DNA from: an uncultured Thermomicrobiales bacterium
Lineage (GTDB): Bacteria > Chloroflexota > Chloroflexia > Thermomicrobiales > Thermomicrobiaceae
DNA: 13,098 bases
Assembly (NCBI GenBank): GCA_937891245.1
Contig: CALAGB010000074.1
Coordinates: forward strand, 1-13,098
Direction of reading: 5' to 3'
Shown in pieces: positions 1 through 6,417 of the stretch. Position numbers and translations under genes: made by a program. The notes beneath the pieces are model-generated. The model did no database searches. It worked only from the letters and a program-made list of their open reading frames with translations, and was not told the DNA's origin. How positions within the stretch are numbered: the stretch's first letter is position 1; every line of letters starts with the position of its first letter.

Positions 1-1538
1 ATATGCTCGCCAAACTGCGCGGCGTGCTCGATCCGCAGGCGGGCAGCGCCGCGCTCCTGCTCCATCAACTCACAACCACTCCCTCGGTCGCTCGGCTCGA
101 TCCGTTGCTCGTCACCGGTCGCACCGTCGCCTGCGCGCGGTCGACCGCCAGTCGCGTGCTTCCCTGGATTGAGCAGCGAGTGCCGGAACTGCGCGGGCTG
201 CTGGCGACCGCTGCGCTTTTTCAGCCGTCCGATGACGACGCTGCCGGTGCCTGGGATGATCTGGTGACCATCGATCCCGCACATGCCTGGTGGCGGCCAC
301 GCAACTATGTGCCGCTGCTGACCGCCTACTTCGAAGAAGGGCGCTCTGCCTGTCTTATCGGTACCCGTGGACTGCTCGGCGAAGGCTGGGATGCGAAGCG
401 GATCAACGTGCTGATCGATCTGACGACCGCCAGCACCAGCACCTCGGTGCATCAGATGCGCGGGCGCTCGCTGCGGCTCGACCCGGCGCTGCCGCACAAG
501 GTCGCCAATAACTGGGATGTTGTCTGCGTCGACCCCACCCATCCCAAAGGCACCGCCGATTACGCACGCTTCGTGCGCAAGCACCGCGATTACTACGCGC
601 CGGCGCTCGAAGGCGATATCGAATCGGGCGTCTCGCATGTCCACCCCGCGCTCTCGCCGTACGGCCCACCGCCGGCCGCCGACTTTGCGCCGATCAACGT
701 CGCAATGCTGCACCGGGCCGGATCGCGTGCGGCCGCCTACGCGCGCTGGTGCATCGGCGAGCCGTATGAGAACGCCGAAACGCATACCGTACGCGTCCAT
801 CTCGGCCGGCCACTCGGGCTGCCGCACCGGCAATTGCAACACCAGACCGGCGGCGAAGTCTCGGTTCGGCACCGGGCGCTGGCGCTGGTCGGTTCGGCCG
901 GGGCAGCCGGCATCGCGCTCGCGGCGGCTGGACCCGACCTGCTCGGGCTGGCCGGGGGTCTGGCCGTCCTTGGGGGCGGTGGCGCCTGGCTCAGCCGTTC
1001 GTTCGATGCGGCGGTCGCGCGGTCGCAGCCCTCCGATGCGCTGGAGGACTTCGCGGCGGCCGTCGCCGAGGCGCTGGCCGCGACTGGCGGCATCGCGCCG
1101 GATCTCGGCCCGGACAATGTGCGGATCGTTACCCAGGCGGACGGCCGGTATCGCTGCTTTCTGGCCGGCGCGACGACCGAAGAGAGCGCCCGCTTTGCCG
1201 AAGCGCTCGATCAACTCCTGTCACCGCTGGCGGCGCCGCGCTATATCATCCCGCGGTACGTCGTCGCACAACCAACATCGTTGTTCGCGGCAGCCCGGCT
1301 GGCGCTGCGCTTGTCGACCGGCACGAAACGCGGTTCCACCGTCGTTTACCACGCCGTGCCGAACTGGCTCGCCGCTAACCGCGAGCGCGCCGGAGCCTTC
1401 GCTCGCGCCTGGAACCGCTACGTCAGCGCCGGACAACCACTCTACTGGAAAGACCCGGCAGCCCAGGCAATCCTCGCCGCCCAGCGCGGTGACGACCCCT
1501 TCGACGTGACGACCCAGATGCGCGTCCTGTGGCACTAA
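1..1538 (+). CDS. Superfamily 2 helicase, C-terminal part (5' end outside window)
   Basis: This is the 3' part of a DEAD/DEAH or type III restriction (Res)-like helicase gene; positions 1-2 finish a codon begun outside the window. Residues are counted from the Met codon at position 3, which need not be the real start. RecA-like domain 2 is visible: motif V reads GTRGLLGEGWD (120-130) and motif VI reads QMRGRSLRLD (151-160), with the Q..GR..R arginine-finger pattern. Motifs I to III must lie upstream. After the helicase core come about 350 residues I do not recognise, including an Ala/Gly/Leu-rich hydrophobic stretch (293-330) with a PD turn in its middle that looks like a short membrane hairpin. 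The last ~180 residues look soluble and mixed alpha/beta. SF2 enzymes of this type translocate on DNA and act in restriction, repair or phage defence; which one applies here cannot be decided. No downstream gene is closely coupled. The TAA stop is at 1536-1538. Confidence 0.85.
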   Translation, partial: MLAKLRGVLDPQAGSAALLLHQLTTTPSVARLDPLLVTGRTVACARSTASRVLPWIEQRVPELRGLLATAALFQPSDDDAAGAWDDLVTIDPAHAWWRPRNYVPLLTAYFEEGRSACLIGTRGLLGEGWDAKRINVLIDLTTASTSTSVHQMRGRSLRLDPALPHKVANNWDVVCVDPTHPKGTADYARFVRKHRDYYAPALEGDIESGVSHVHPALSPYGPPPAADFAPINVAMLHRAGSRAAAYARWCIGEPYENAETHTVRVHLGRPLGLPHRQLQHQTGGEVSVRHRALALVGSAGAAGIALAAAGPDLLGLAGGLAVLGGGGAWLSRSFDAAVARSQPSDALEDFAAAVAEALAATGGIAPDLGPDNVRIVTQADGRYRCFLAGATTEESARFAEALDQLLSPLAAPRYIIPRYVVAQPTSLFAAARLALRLSTGTKRGSTVVYHAVPNWLAANRERAGAFARAWNRYVSAGQPLYWKDPAAQAILAAQRGDDPFDVTTQMRVLWH

Positions 1539-1674
1539 GACGGCGTCCGCGCGGGCAACCCGGCAGAGACGCACCGTTCCTCATACGTACATCTCGGCGT
1601 CCCTCGCGTACCCACGCCGGAAGCGCATCGTCCTCGGTGCAATTCTCCTAGAAAAAACGTGACGCCTGGGTGAT

Positions 1675-1703
1675 TTACGACGGCACGTGTTCCTCGCTAG
1701 ACT
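1675..1703 (+). promoter_or_regulatory. Weak candidate promoter of the 39-residue gene
   Basis: A TTACGA hexamer (1675-1680) and a TAGACT hexamer (1698-1703) are separated by 17 bp, each a 3-4 of 6 match to sigma-70 consensus. A start of transcription near 1710 would leave a leader of about 65 bases before the ATG at 1776. The 12-nt sequence GAATGTGCGCCG that follows directly (1704-1715) recurs at 2027-2038 behind another -10-like hexamer, which gives the placement some independent support. Confidence 0.3.
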
Positions 1704-1762
1704 GAATGTGCGCCGCTATTTTGCGCGATTCATCATCCATTCATCTATCGCTCGCAGACTCG

Positions 1763-1772
1763 AGGGGAGGAG
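1763..1772 (+). promoter_or_regulatory. Strong ribosome binding site of the small membrane protein
   Basis: A purine-rich run, GGGGAGGAGA, contains a GGAGG core a few bases before the ATG at 1776. It is among the strongest Shine-Dalgarno sequences in the window and is the main reason for believing the very short gene behind it. Confidence 0.6.
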
Positions 1773-1775
1773 AAG

Positions 1776-1895
1776 ATGCAGAAAACCAAGTGGGTGGTCG
1801 CGGAACACGTGTTGCAGGTCTTTGTGGCGGCGACGATGCTGCTGACGCTTGCGCTGGTGCTGCTCGGCCCTCACCTCTCGTCCGCCATCTCCTGA
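1776..1895 (+). CDS. 39-residue hypothetical single-pass membrane protein
   Basis: A short gene of unrecognised family. The product starts MQKTKWVVAEHVLQ, has one hydrophobic segment at about residues 13-31 (FVAATMLLTLALVLLG core) and ends in a short polar tail, with TGA at 1893-1895. The few N-terminal Lys residues before the helix suggest an N-in orientation. Support for it being real: a GGGGAGGAGA ribosome binding site at ideal distance, a plausible promoter upstream, and a perfect hairpin 24 bp after the stop, so it sits in its own transcription unit. A longer overlapping frame on the same strand (1706-1939) lacks such a site. Function is unknown; small one-helix proteins often modulate larger membrane complexes, but nothing here names a partner. 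The nearest candidate in position is the transporter operon that follows. Confidence 0.6.
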   Translation: MQKTKWVVAEHVLQVFVAATMLLTLALVLLGPHLSSAIS

Positions 1896-1919
1896 ACCGC
1901 CGCATCCAGTCTCTCGATT

Positions 1920-1955
1920 CTAATCAGCCCGGGCGTTAACGCCCGGGCTGATTAG
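1920..1955 (+). terminator. Perfect 16-bp stem hairpin after the small gene
   Basis: The arms at 1920-1935 (CTAATCAGCCCGGGCG) and 1940-1955 are perfectly complementary around a TTAA loop, so the whole 36-bp block is one palindrome. It lies 24 bp after the TGA of the 39-residue gene. No T-run follows, so it is not a textbook intrinsic terminator. It could instead end transcription with a factor, stabilise the 3' end, or be a dispersed palindromic repeat. The sequence is symmetrical, so it would act on either strand. Confidence 0.5.
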
Positions 1956-2094
1956 TATGCTGATGTTCCTTCAACGAGCCTCACGCCACTGGGACAACTG
2001 GCTGTGAATCTGGCAAATCGCGGGTAGAATGTGCGCCGTTCATTAATGACGTCGTCGTGGTGCGCATGAAGCCATCCAATTGTGGCCCGTATGG

Positions 2095-2123
2095 TTGACG
2101 TTGGCGCCGGAATCTGTTACGTT
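2095..2123 (+). promoter_or_regulatory. Candidate extended -10 promoter of the first transporter operon
   Basis: A TTGACG hexamer (2095-2100, 5 of 6 to the -35 consensus) lies 17 bp before TACGTT (2118-2123). The -10 is poor in its middle but keeps T-A-...-T and is preceded by TG one base upstream (2115-2116), the extended -10 arrangement. Transcription from near 2130 would give a leader of roughly 340 bases before the ATG at 2471. Confidence 0.4.
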
Positions 2124-2450
2124 GTCACCCTGCTACGTGCCCGGTCAATGGCGTCCGGATGCAACTGGCTCTCAGAGCAATGCTGCAACGATACATCCTT
2201 ATACCGTCGGGACGACGTACTTAAGGCAGAACGGGAATGCCACGACGTGGGGTTGTGGACGATGTACCGTGAGCGCGGATCTGACGCTCGATCATGCCGG
2301 AGCGTTCGCCAGATGGGACAGATACTGCGTTTTCGCGCGATCTGTCCGAGCGGTGAAACGGAGGTGAGTTGCCGGCGTTGGGTCCGGCCATGTCGTACGC
2401 GTGTATACCAACGTGAGTGCTCGCGTATGCACCGATCAAATCCCCAGCTT

Positions 2451-2467
2451 TCGTACGTACGAGGAAG
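2451..2467 (+). promoter_or_regulatory. Palindrome overlapping the ribosome binding site of the first solute-binding protein
   Basis: TCGTACGTACGA (2451-2462) is a perfect 12-bp palindrome. Its last two bases are the first two of GAGGAAG (2461-2467), the ribosome binding site four bases from the ATG at 2471. As DNA it could be a protein-binding site; as RNA it would pair only weakly. The ribosome binding site is clear; a regulatory role for the palindrome is inference. Confidence 0.4.
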
Positions 2468-2470
2468 TAG

Positions 2471-4276
2471 ATGAGTCAACCGGCGCGGGCTGCGCCGGCC
2501 CCAATGAAAGTGAGTGAAGAAATGGGTTTTGATGCCCAGCTTCAACTGCTGCAGCACCATTTCATGGCTGGTCACCTGAACCGTCGCGATTTCATCAAAC
2601 GCGCTTCGGTCATGGGTTTCAGCATGGCGACGATTAGCGCCGCCCTGGCCGCCTGTGGCGGCAGCAGCGACAAGACCGCGACGTCCGCGTCCTCAGGCTC
2701 GACGAGCAGCAGTGGTGGCGCGTCGACCACACCGACGACATCCATTACCGTCAACCAGAACGCCTCCCCGGTCGCGTCGGGCGGTGCCACGCCAACGAGT
2801 TCGACCAGTTCCGGTCCGTCCGGTGGCTCGGTCATCCTGGCACGCGGCACCGATTCGGATAACCTCGATCCGGTCACCAACGACGGCAACGTCAACATCT
2901 GGCTCTTTATGAACATCTACGACCAGCTGATTACCGTCGCGAACGATGGGCTCTCACTTACGCCGGATATCGCCGAGAAGTGGGATACGTCGACGGACGG
3001 CAAGACATTCACCTTCCATATTCGGAGCGGCGTGAAGTTCTTCGACGGCTCCGACATGACGGTGGACGACATCAAGTGGTCGCTCGAGCGTGCCCAGAAG
3101 ACCGAATCGAGCCCCTGGCTTTTCACCCTGGAGCAGGTTGACACGATCGATTCGCCCGACGATTCGACGGTGGTCATTACGCTCAAGGAGGCCTGGGCTC
3201 CCTTCCTGGCCGACATCTCGATGTTCAATTCGAGCATCATCTCGAAAGCCTTCGGCACCAAGATCGGTGAAGATAAGCTCGTCGATCAGACGATGGGCAC
3301 CGGGCCCTTCCAACTCAAGGAGTGGAAGAAGGCTCAGTCGATGACCCTCGTCAAGAACCCCAATTACTGGAAGCCCGGCTTGCCGAAGCTCGACCAGATC
3401 ACCATCCCGGTCGTAACCGACAGCAACAGTCGCATTCTGCAACTCAAGGGCGGCCAGGTCGACGGTATCATCGGGCAGAACGATATTCCGCTCAGCGCCG
3501 TCACCGATCTCGGTAATACGCCAAATACCAAGGTCTACAAATTCACCTCGACCTACAACAACTTCATCGTGCTGAACACGCGTAACGCGCCACTGAACGA
3601 TGTGAAGGTGCGTCAGGCGCTCAACTACGCGACCGACAAGAATGAAATCATCAAGTCGCTCCTCTTCGGCAATGCCGAGGTCTCCAACAGCTTCATGCCG
3701 AACGGCGCGCTCTTCTGGAATCCCGATCAGAAGGGTTACCCGTTCGATGTCGATCAGGCGAAGAAACTGATAGGCGAGTCGCAGTCGCCAAACGGCTTCA
3801 AGCTCGAGTTCCAGGTGCTTTCCGGCAACCAGTTGCAGCTGCAGACGGCGACGGCACTCAAGGACATGTGGCAGGCGATCAACGTCGAGCTCGACATCCT
3901 GCAACTTGAGCAGGGCGTCATGACCGACAACTATCGCAACAACAAGTTCCAGGCACGCCTGACCGGCTGGACGAACGACATCAACGACCCGGACGAACTG
4001 GTTTCGTACGCCATCCTGCCGGAATCAACTCAGAACTATCACACCGGTTGGACCAACCAGAAGGCAATTGACCTCGCCAACGAGGGCCGCACGACGCTCG
4101 ACGAGAGCAAGCGCAAAGAAATCTACTACCAGATCCAGCAGATCCACATGGACGACGCACCGTTCGTCTATCTGTATGTGCTCCCGTATATCGATGCGCT
4201 GAACACGAAGGTGGAAGGGTTCTTCCACCATCCGATGGGGCAGTGGGTCTTCGCCGAAATGTCCGTCAAGAGTTAG
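2471..4276 (+). CDS. Peptide-type ABC transporter solute-binding lipoprotein (SBP family 5), copy 1
   Basis: A 601-residue extracellular receptor of the DppA/OppA/NikA class, which captures short peptides or related solutes and hands them to the membrane permeases. The N-terminus has a polar lead, a twin-arginine motif NRRDFIK (37-43), a hydrophobic segment, and a lipobox LAAC with the acylated Cys at 62. It is therefore probably exported folded by Tat and then anchored by lipid. A Ser/Thr/Gly-rich linker (63-118) spaces the domain from the membrane. The family signature lies shortly after it: KWDTSTDGKTFTFHIR followed by GVKFFDGSDMTVDD. A later block, APLNDVKVRQALNYATDK, is also typical. GAGGAAG four bases upstream supports this ATG. 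Two DppB/DppC permease genes follow on the same strand. The paralogue at 8632-10383 is closely similar in the mature domain. Substrate is not predictable from sequence alone; peptide is the best guess. Confidence 0.93.
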   Translation: MSQPARAAPAPMKVSEEMGFDAQLQLLQHHFMAGHLNRRDFIKRASVMGFSMATISAALAACGGSSDKTATSASSGSTSSSGGASTTPTTSITVNQNASPVASGGATPTSSTSSGPSGGSVILARGTDSDNLDPVTNDGNVNIWLFMNIYDQLITVANDGLSLTPDIAEKWDTSTDGKTFTFHIRSGVKFFDGSDMTVDDIKWSLERAQKTESSPWLFTLEQVDTIDSPDDSTVVITLKEAWAPFLADISMFNSSIISKAFGTKIGEDKLVDQTMGTGPFQLKEWKKAQSMTLVKNPNYWKPGLPKLDQITIPVVTDSNSRILQLKGGQVDGIIGQNDIPLSAVTDLGNTPNTKVYKFTSTYNNFIVLNTRNAPLNDVKVRQALNYATDKNEIIKSLLFGNAEVSNSFMPNGALFWNPDQKGYPFDVDQAKKLIGESQSPNGFKLEFQVLSGNQLQLQTATALKDMWQAINVELDILQLEQGVMTDNYRNNKFQARLTGWTNDINDPDELVSYAILPESTQNYHTGWTNQKAIDLANEGRTTLDESKRKEIYYQIQQIHMDDAPFVYLYVLPYIDALNTKVEGFFHHPMGQWVFAEMSVKS

Positions 4277-4283
4277 TCGGATC

Positions 4284-4319
4284 GCGAGACGAGCAAGCAG
4301 CGCTGCTTGCTCGTCTCGC
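4284..4319 (+). repeat. Perfect 36-bp palindrome between receptor and permease genes
   Basis: The arms at 4284-4301 (GCGAGACGAGCAAGCAGC) and 4302-4319 are exactly complementary with no mismatch. The hairpin begins 7 bp after the TAG of the solute-binding protein and ends just before the GGGAG ribosome binding site of the permease. No T-run follows, so read-through is expected. Intercistronic hairpins in binding-protein operons are known to protect the upstream message from 3' decay and keep receptor levels above permease levels; that role is inferred here from position. Confidence 0.7.
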
Positions 4320-4334
4320 TGGTGGGAGCGAACC

Positions 4335-5276
4335 GTGTCTCGTGGTCGTTACATCCTGCGCCGCCTTGTGCAGATGATCCCGGTGCTCATCGGCGTCACG
4401 ATCATCGTCTTCTTGATGGTGCATCTCATCCCCGGCGATCCGGCTTCCGCCATGCTCGGCGATCAGGCGACCGATGTGTCGGTCGCGCGAGTGCATAAGG
4501 AACTGGGGCTCGACAAGCCGCTCTACGAACAGTACTTCTATTTCATGCGCAATTTGGCCGAATTGAAACTAGGCGACTCGATCAAGTTCCGAGTACCGGT
4601 CTCTTCGATCATCTTTGAACGACTGCAAGTCTCGCTGTTGCTCGTTGCCATCACGATCCTGCTGACGATCATCATCTCGATGCCGCTCGGCATCCTGGCG
4701 GCAATCAAAAAGGACAGTTTGCTCGACAACATTGTGCGTTCGACGCTGATGGTGACGATGGTAATGCCATCCTTCTGGACCGGCATCATTCTGATTCTGT
4801 TATTCAGTATCCATTTCCGGATCTTGCCCGTCTCCGGCTACGGCTCGAACCCGGTGCAACATGTGGTGCATCTCATCTTGCCGGCGCTCACCATCTCGCT
4901 CGGCCTGGCGCCGATCCTGATTCGCTCGCTACGCACCAGCATTCTCGATACGCTCCGCTCGGATTACATCAAAACAGCGCGCGCCAAGGGGTTGGAAGAG
5001 CGCTCGGTCATGACGATTCATGTGCTGCGCAACGCGCTCATCCCGACCGTCACCCTGCTTGGAATCTCGGTCGGATTCCTGATGGGCGGCACGGTCATCA
5101 TCGAAAAGGTCTTCTCGCTGCCGGGCGCCGGGTTGCTGCTCATCGACTCGGTTTCGGCGCGCGACTATCCGGTGGTGCAAGCGGCGACGCTCATCTTCGC
5201 GCTGCTGGTCATTCTGGTGAATCTGGCGACCGACATCATCTATTCGTTCATCGATCCACGAGTCCGGTATGGATAG
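4335..5276 (+). CDS. DppB/OppB-type ABC transporter permease, copy 1
   Basis: A 313-residue inner-membrane subunit that forms half of the translocation channel of a peptide-type importer. It starts at GTG with GGGAG about seven bases upstream; the product begins MSRGRYILRRLVQMIPVL, the usual short N-terminus of DppB proteins before the first helix. Membrane segments are expected at about 11-31, 97-120, 133-156, 177-195, 238-260 and 281-305. LIPGDPA (31-37) is the conserved loop after helix 1. The cytoplasmic EAA loop that docks on the ATPase is DYIKTARAKGLEERSVM (210-226), followed by RNALIPTVT. The C-terminus has the family ending Y-S-F-I-D-P-R-V. The gene lies 58 bp after the receptor gene, across a perfect hairpin, and 24 bp before the DppC-type gene. 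Its length is identical to its paralogue at 7330-8271. The family is certain; the transported solute is not. Confidence 0.93.
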   Translation: MSRGRYILRRLVQMIPVLIGVTIIVFLMVHLIPGDPASAMLGDQATDVSVARVHKELGLDKPLYEQYFYFMRNLAELKLGDSIKFRVPVSSIIFERLQVSLLLVAITILLTIIISMPLGILAAIKKDSLLDNIVRSTLMVTMVMPSFWTGIILILLFSIHFRILPVSGYGSNPVQHVVHLILPALTISLGLAPILIRSLRTSILDTLRSDYIKTARAKGLEERSVMTIHVLRNALIPTVTLLGISVGFLMGGTVIIEKVFSLPGAGLLLIDSVSARDYPVVQAATLIFALLVILVNLATDIIYSFIDPRVRYG

Positions 5277-5300
5277 CGCGAAAATCGAGGAAGGCACCGC

Positions 5301-6188
5301 ATGACCACCGTTGAAGCGCAGGCATCCGCGTCGACGCTCGCCGTCGCGAGCGCGCGGACGCGGCCACCCTGGTGGCACCGGGTACTGAGAAGCCGAAACC
5401 TGATGATCGGCCTCGTGATCATCCTGCTGATCCTGGCGATCGGCCTGCTGGCACCGGTTCTCTCGTCGTACGATCCGCAAAAACCGGATTACAGCGTCAT
5501 CATCCAGGCGCCCAGCCTGTCACATCCCTTCGGCACCGACGCGTTCGGGCGCGATGTGCTCACGCGCGTCATGTACGGCGCACGCATCGACCTGCGCGTC
5601 GGCATCACCGCCGTGATCTCCCCCTTCATCATCGGCATCATTCTCGGGTCACTGGCTGCCTATTTCGGCGGTGCGGTCGAAACGATCATCATGCGTATTC
5701 TCGATATCGTGCAGGCGTTCCCCTTCATCGTCCTGATCATCGCCATTGTCGCGATTCTGGGGCCGGGCCTGAACAACATGTACATCGCGGTGGCGCTCAC
5801 CGCCTGGGTCGTCTACGCCCGGTTAATACGCAGCGAGATACTGGTCCAGAAAGAGCAGGAATACGTCATCGCCGCGCAGGCGATGGGGGCGTCCAACTGG
5901 CGCGTGATGCTCCGGCATCTGATGCCGAACACGATCACGTCGTCGATCGTCTATTCGATGGCCGATATCGCACTCTACATCCTGCTGGCCGCCTCGCTCA
6001 GTTTCCTCGGCCTCGGTGCCAAACCGCCGACACCCGAATGGGGTGCCCTCATCACCGAAGGGCAGGCGTACATGACGACCGCCTGGTGGATGAGTACGCT
6101 CCCCGGCGTCGCTATCGTCATCACTGGCATCGGCCTGAGCCTCATCGGCGACGGATTGTCGGATTTGCTGCGACCGGCCGGGCGGTAA
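5301..6188 (+). CDS. DppC/OppC-type ABC transporter permease, copy 1
   Basis: A 295-residue inner-membrane subunit, partner of the DppB-type protein in the channel heterodimer. The ATG is supported by GAGGAAGG six bases upstream in the 24-bp gap behind the DppB-type gene, so the two are co-transcribed. Helix 1 is at about 34-54 after a basic segment (RVLRSRN). The C-family signature HPFGTDAFGRDVLTRVMYG (75-93) follows in the external loop. The EAA loop is EYVIAAQAMGASNWRVMLR (187-205), then PNTITSS. Another conserved block near the end is SFLGLGAKPPTPEWGALI (234-251). The C-terminus LIGDGLSDLLRP is the usual family ending. The N-terminal ~30 residues differ completely from the paralogue at 6418-7329, while the membrane core is very similar. 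No ATPase gene follows; transcription runs into hairpins at 6209-6249. Confidence 0.93.
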   Translation: MTTVEAQASASTLAVASARTRPPWWHRVLRSRNLMIGLVIILLILAIGLLAPVLSSYDPQKPDYSVIIQAPSLSHPFGTDAFGRDVLTRVMYGARIDLRVGITAVISPFIIGIILGSLAAYFGGAVETIIMRILDIVQAFPFIVLIIAIVAILGPGLNNMYIAVALTAWVVYARLIRSEILVQKEQEYVIAAQAMGASNWRVMLRHLMPNTITSSIVYSMADIALYILLAASLSFLGLGAKPPTPEWGALITEGQAYMTTAWWMSTLPGVAIVITGIGLSLIGDGLSDLLRPAGR

Positions 6189-6208
6189 GAAACGCCCCTC
6201 ACCCCCGA

Positions 6209-6249
6209 CCCCTCTCCCCGACCCGCTCGCGGGTGCCCCAGGAGAGGGG
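6209..6249 (+). terminator. Compound hairpin after the first transporter operon
   Basis: CCCCTCTCC (6209-6217) pairs perfectly with GGAGAGGGG (6241-6249). Within the loop, ACCCG (6221-6225) pairs with CGGGT (6230-6234) around CTCG. It begins 20 bp after the stop of the DppC-type gene and is followed by AGAAAA rather than a T-run, so termination is plausible but not canonical. Two smaller hairpins follow at once: GCGAC/GTCGC (6259-6272, loop TAAA) and CGGGCG/CGCCCG (6274-6295). Together they resemble dispersed intergenic repeat elements. Confidence 0.45.
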
Positions 6250-6323
6250 AGAAAACGCGCGACTAAAGTCGCACGGGCGCCATGAATGTCGCCCGCGTCA
6301 CCCAGCAGGAACACGCCCCAGTT

Positions 6324-6374
6324 CACCTCAAGACCCCCCTCTCCCAACGATTGGGAGAGGGGGGTCTTGAGGTG
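6324..6374. terminator. 24-bp perfect inverted repeat between the convergent operons
   Basis: Arms 6324-6347 and 6351-6374 match without a mismatch around a three-base loop (CGA); each arm contains six consecutive C or G. It lies 43 bp beyond the 3' end of the - strand operon (stop side 6418) and 135 bp beyond the + strand operon, so it could end transcription from both sides and limit collision or antisense RNA. There is no T-run on either strand. It may equally be a dispersed palindromic repeat that settled here. Confidence 0.55.
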
Positions 6375-6417
6375 AGGGCCGTTCCAGCGGCACGCATTGC
6401 CCTCTGCCGGCAACGTA

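Larger units (their letters stand above)
1956..2470. other. 515-bp non-coding stretch ahead of the first transporter operon
   Basis: No convincing gene was found. Short frames on both strands overlap one another, lack ribosome binding sites and have no recognisable products. The stretch holds a TAGAAT hexamer at 2025-2030 followed by the 12-nt repeat GAATGTGCGCCG, a better promoter candidate at 2095-2123, then about 340 bases of leader. A GGAGG at 2360-2364 precedes a possible TTG-started 15-codon peptide (2369-2416), which is too weak to call. A 12-bp palindrome (2451-2462) touches the ribosome binding site of the next gene. I looked for a T-box signature (TGGNACCGCG) and did not find one, and I recognise no known riboswitch. 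Confidence 0.5.

Noticed and set aside
517..1509. 330-codon open frame on the + strand inside the helicase gene
   Set aside because: It is Arg/Ser/Pro-rich with no recognisable motifs and lies wholly within a gene with clear helicase motifs; it is a high-GC frame shadow.
1544..1563. Terminator directly after the helicase gene
   Set aside because: CGGG-CAA-CCCG is only a 4-bp stem without a T-run, too weak to call.
2360..2416. GGAGG followed by a 15-codon TTG-started peptide
   Set aside because: A TTG start and no bias toward any amino acid make a regulatory leader peptide unconvincing without conservation.
2124..2470. T-box or known riboswitch in the long leader
   Set aside because: The T-box antiterminator signature TGGNACCGCG is absent and I could not find the conserved core of any riboswitch I know.
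2082..2575. Overlapping short frames upstream of and into the first receptor gene, both strands
   Set aside because: They are Cys/Arg-rich, overlap each other, lack ribosome binding sites and fall in the probable leader; none resembles a protein.
2954..3904. 316-codon open frame on the - strand
   Set aside because: It is antisense to the first solute-binding protein, rich in Val/Glu/Arg/His, with no family features and no ribosome binding site; frames like this arise opposite GC-rich genes.
5372..6370. 332-codon open frame overlapping the DppC-type gene and spacer
   Set aside because: It is His/Arg/Pro-rich, runs through the inverted repeat region and has no protein features; the DppC frame is unambiguous.
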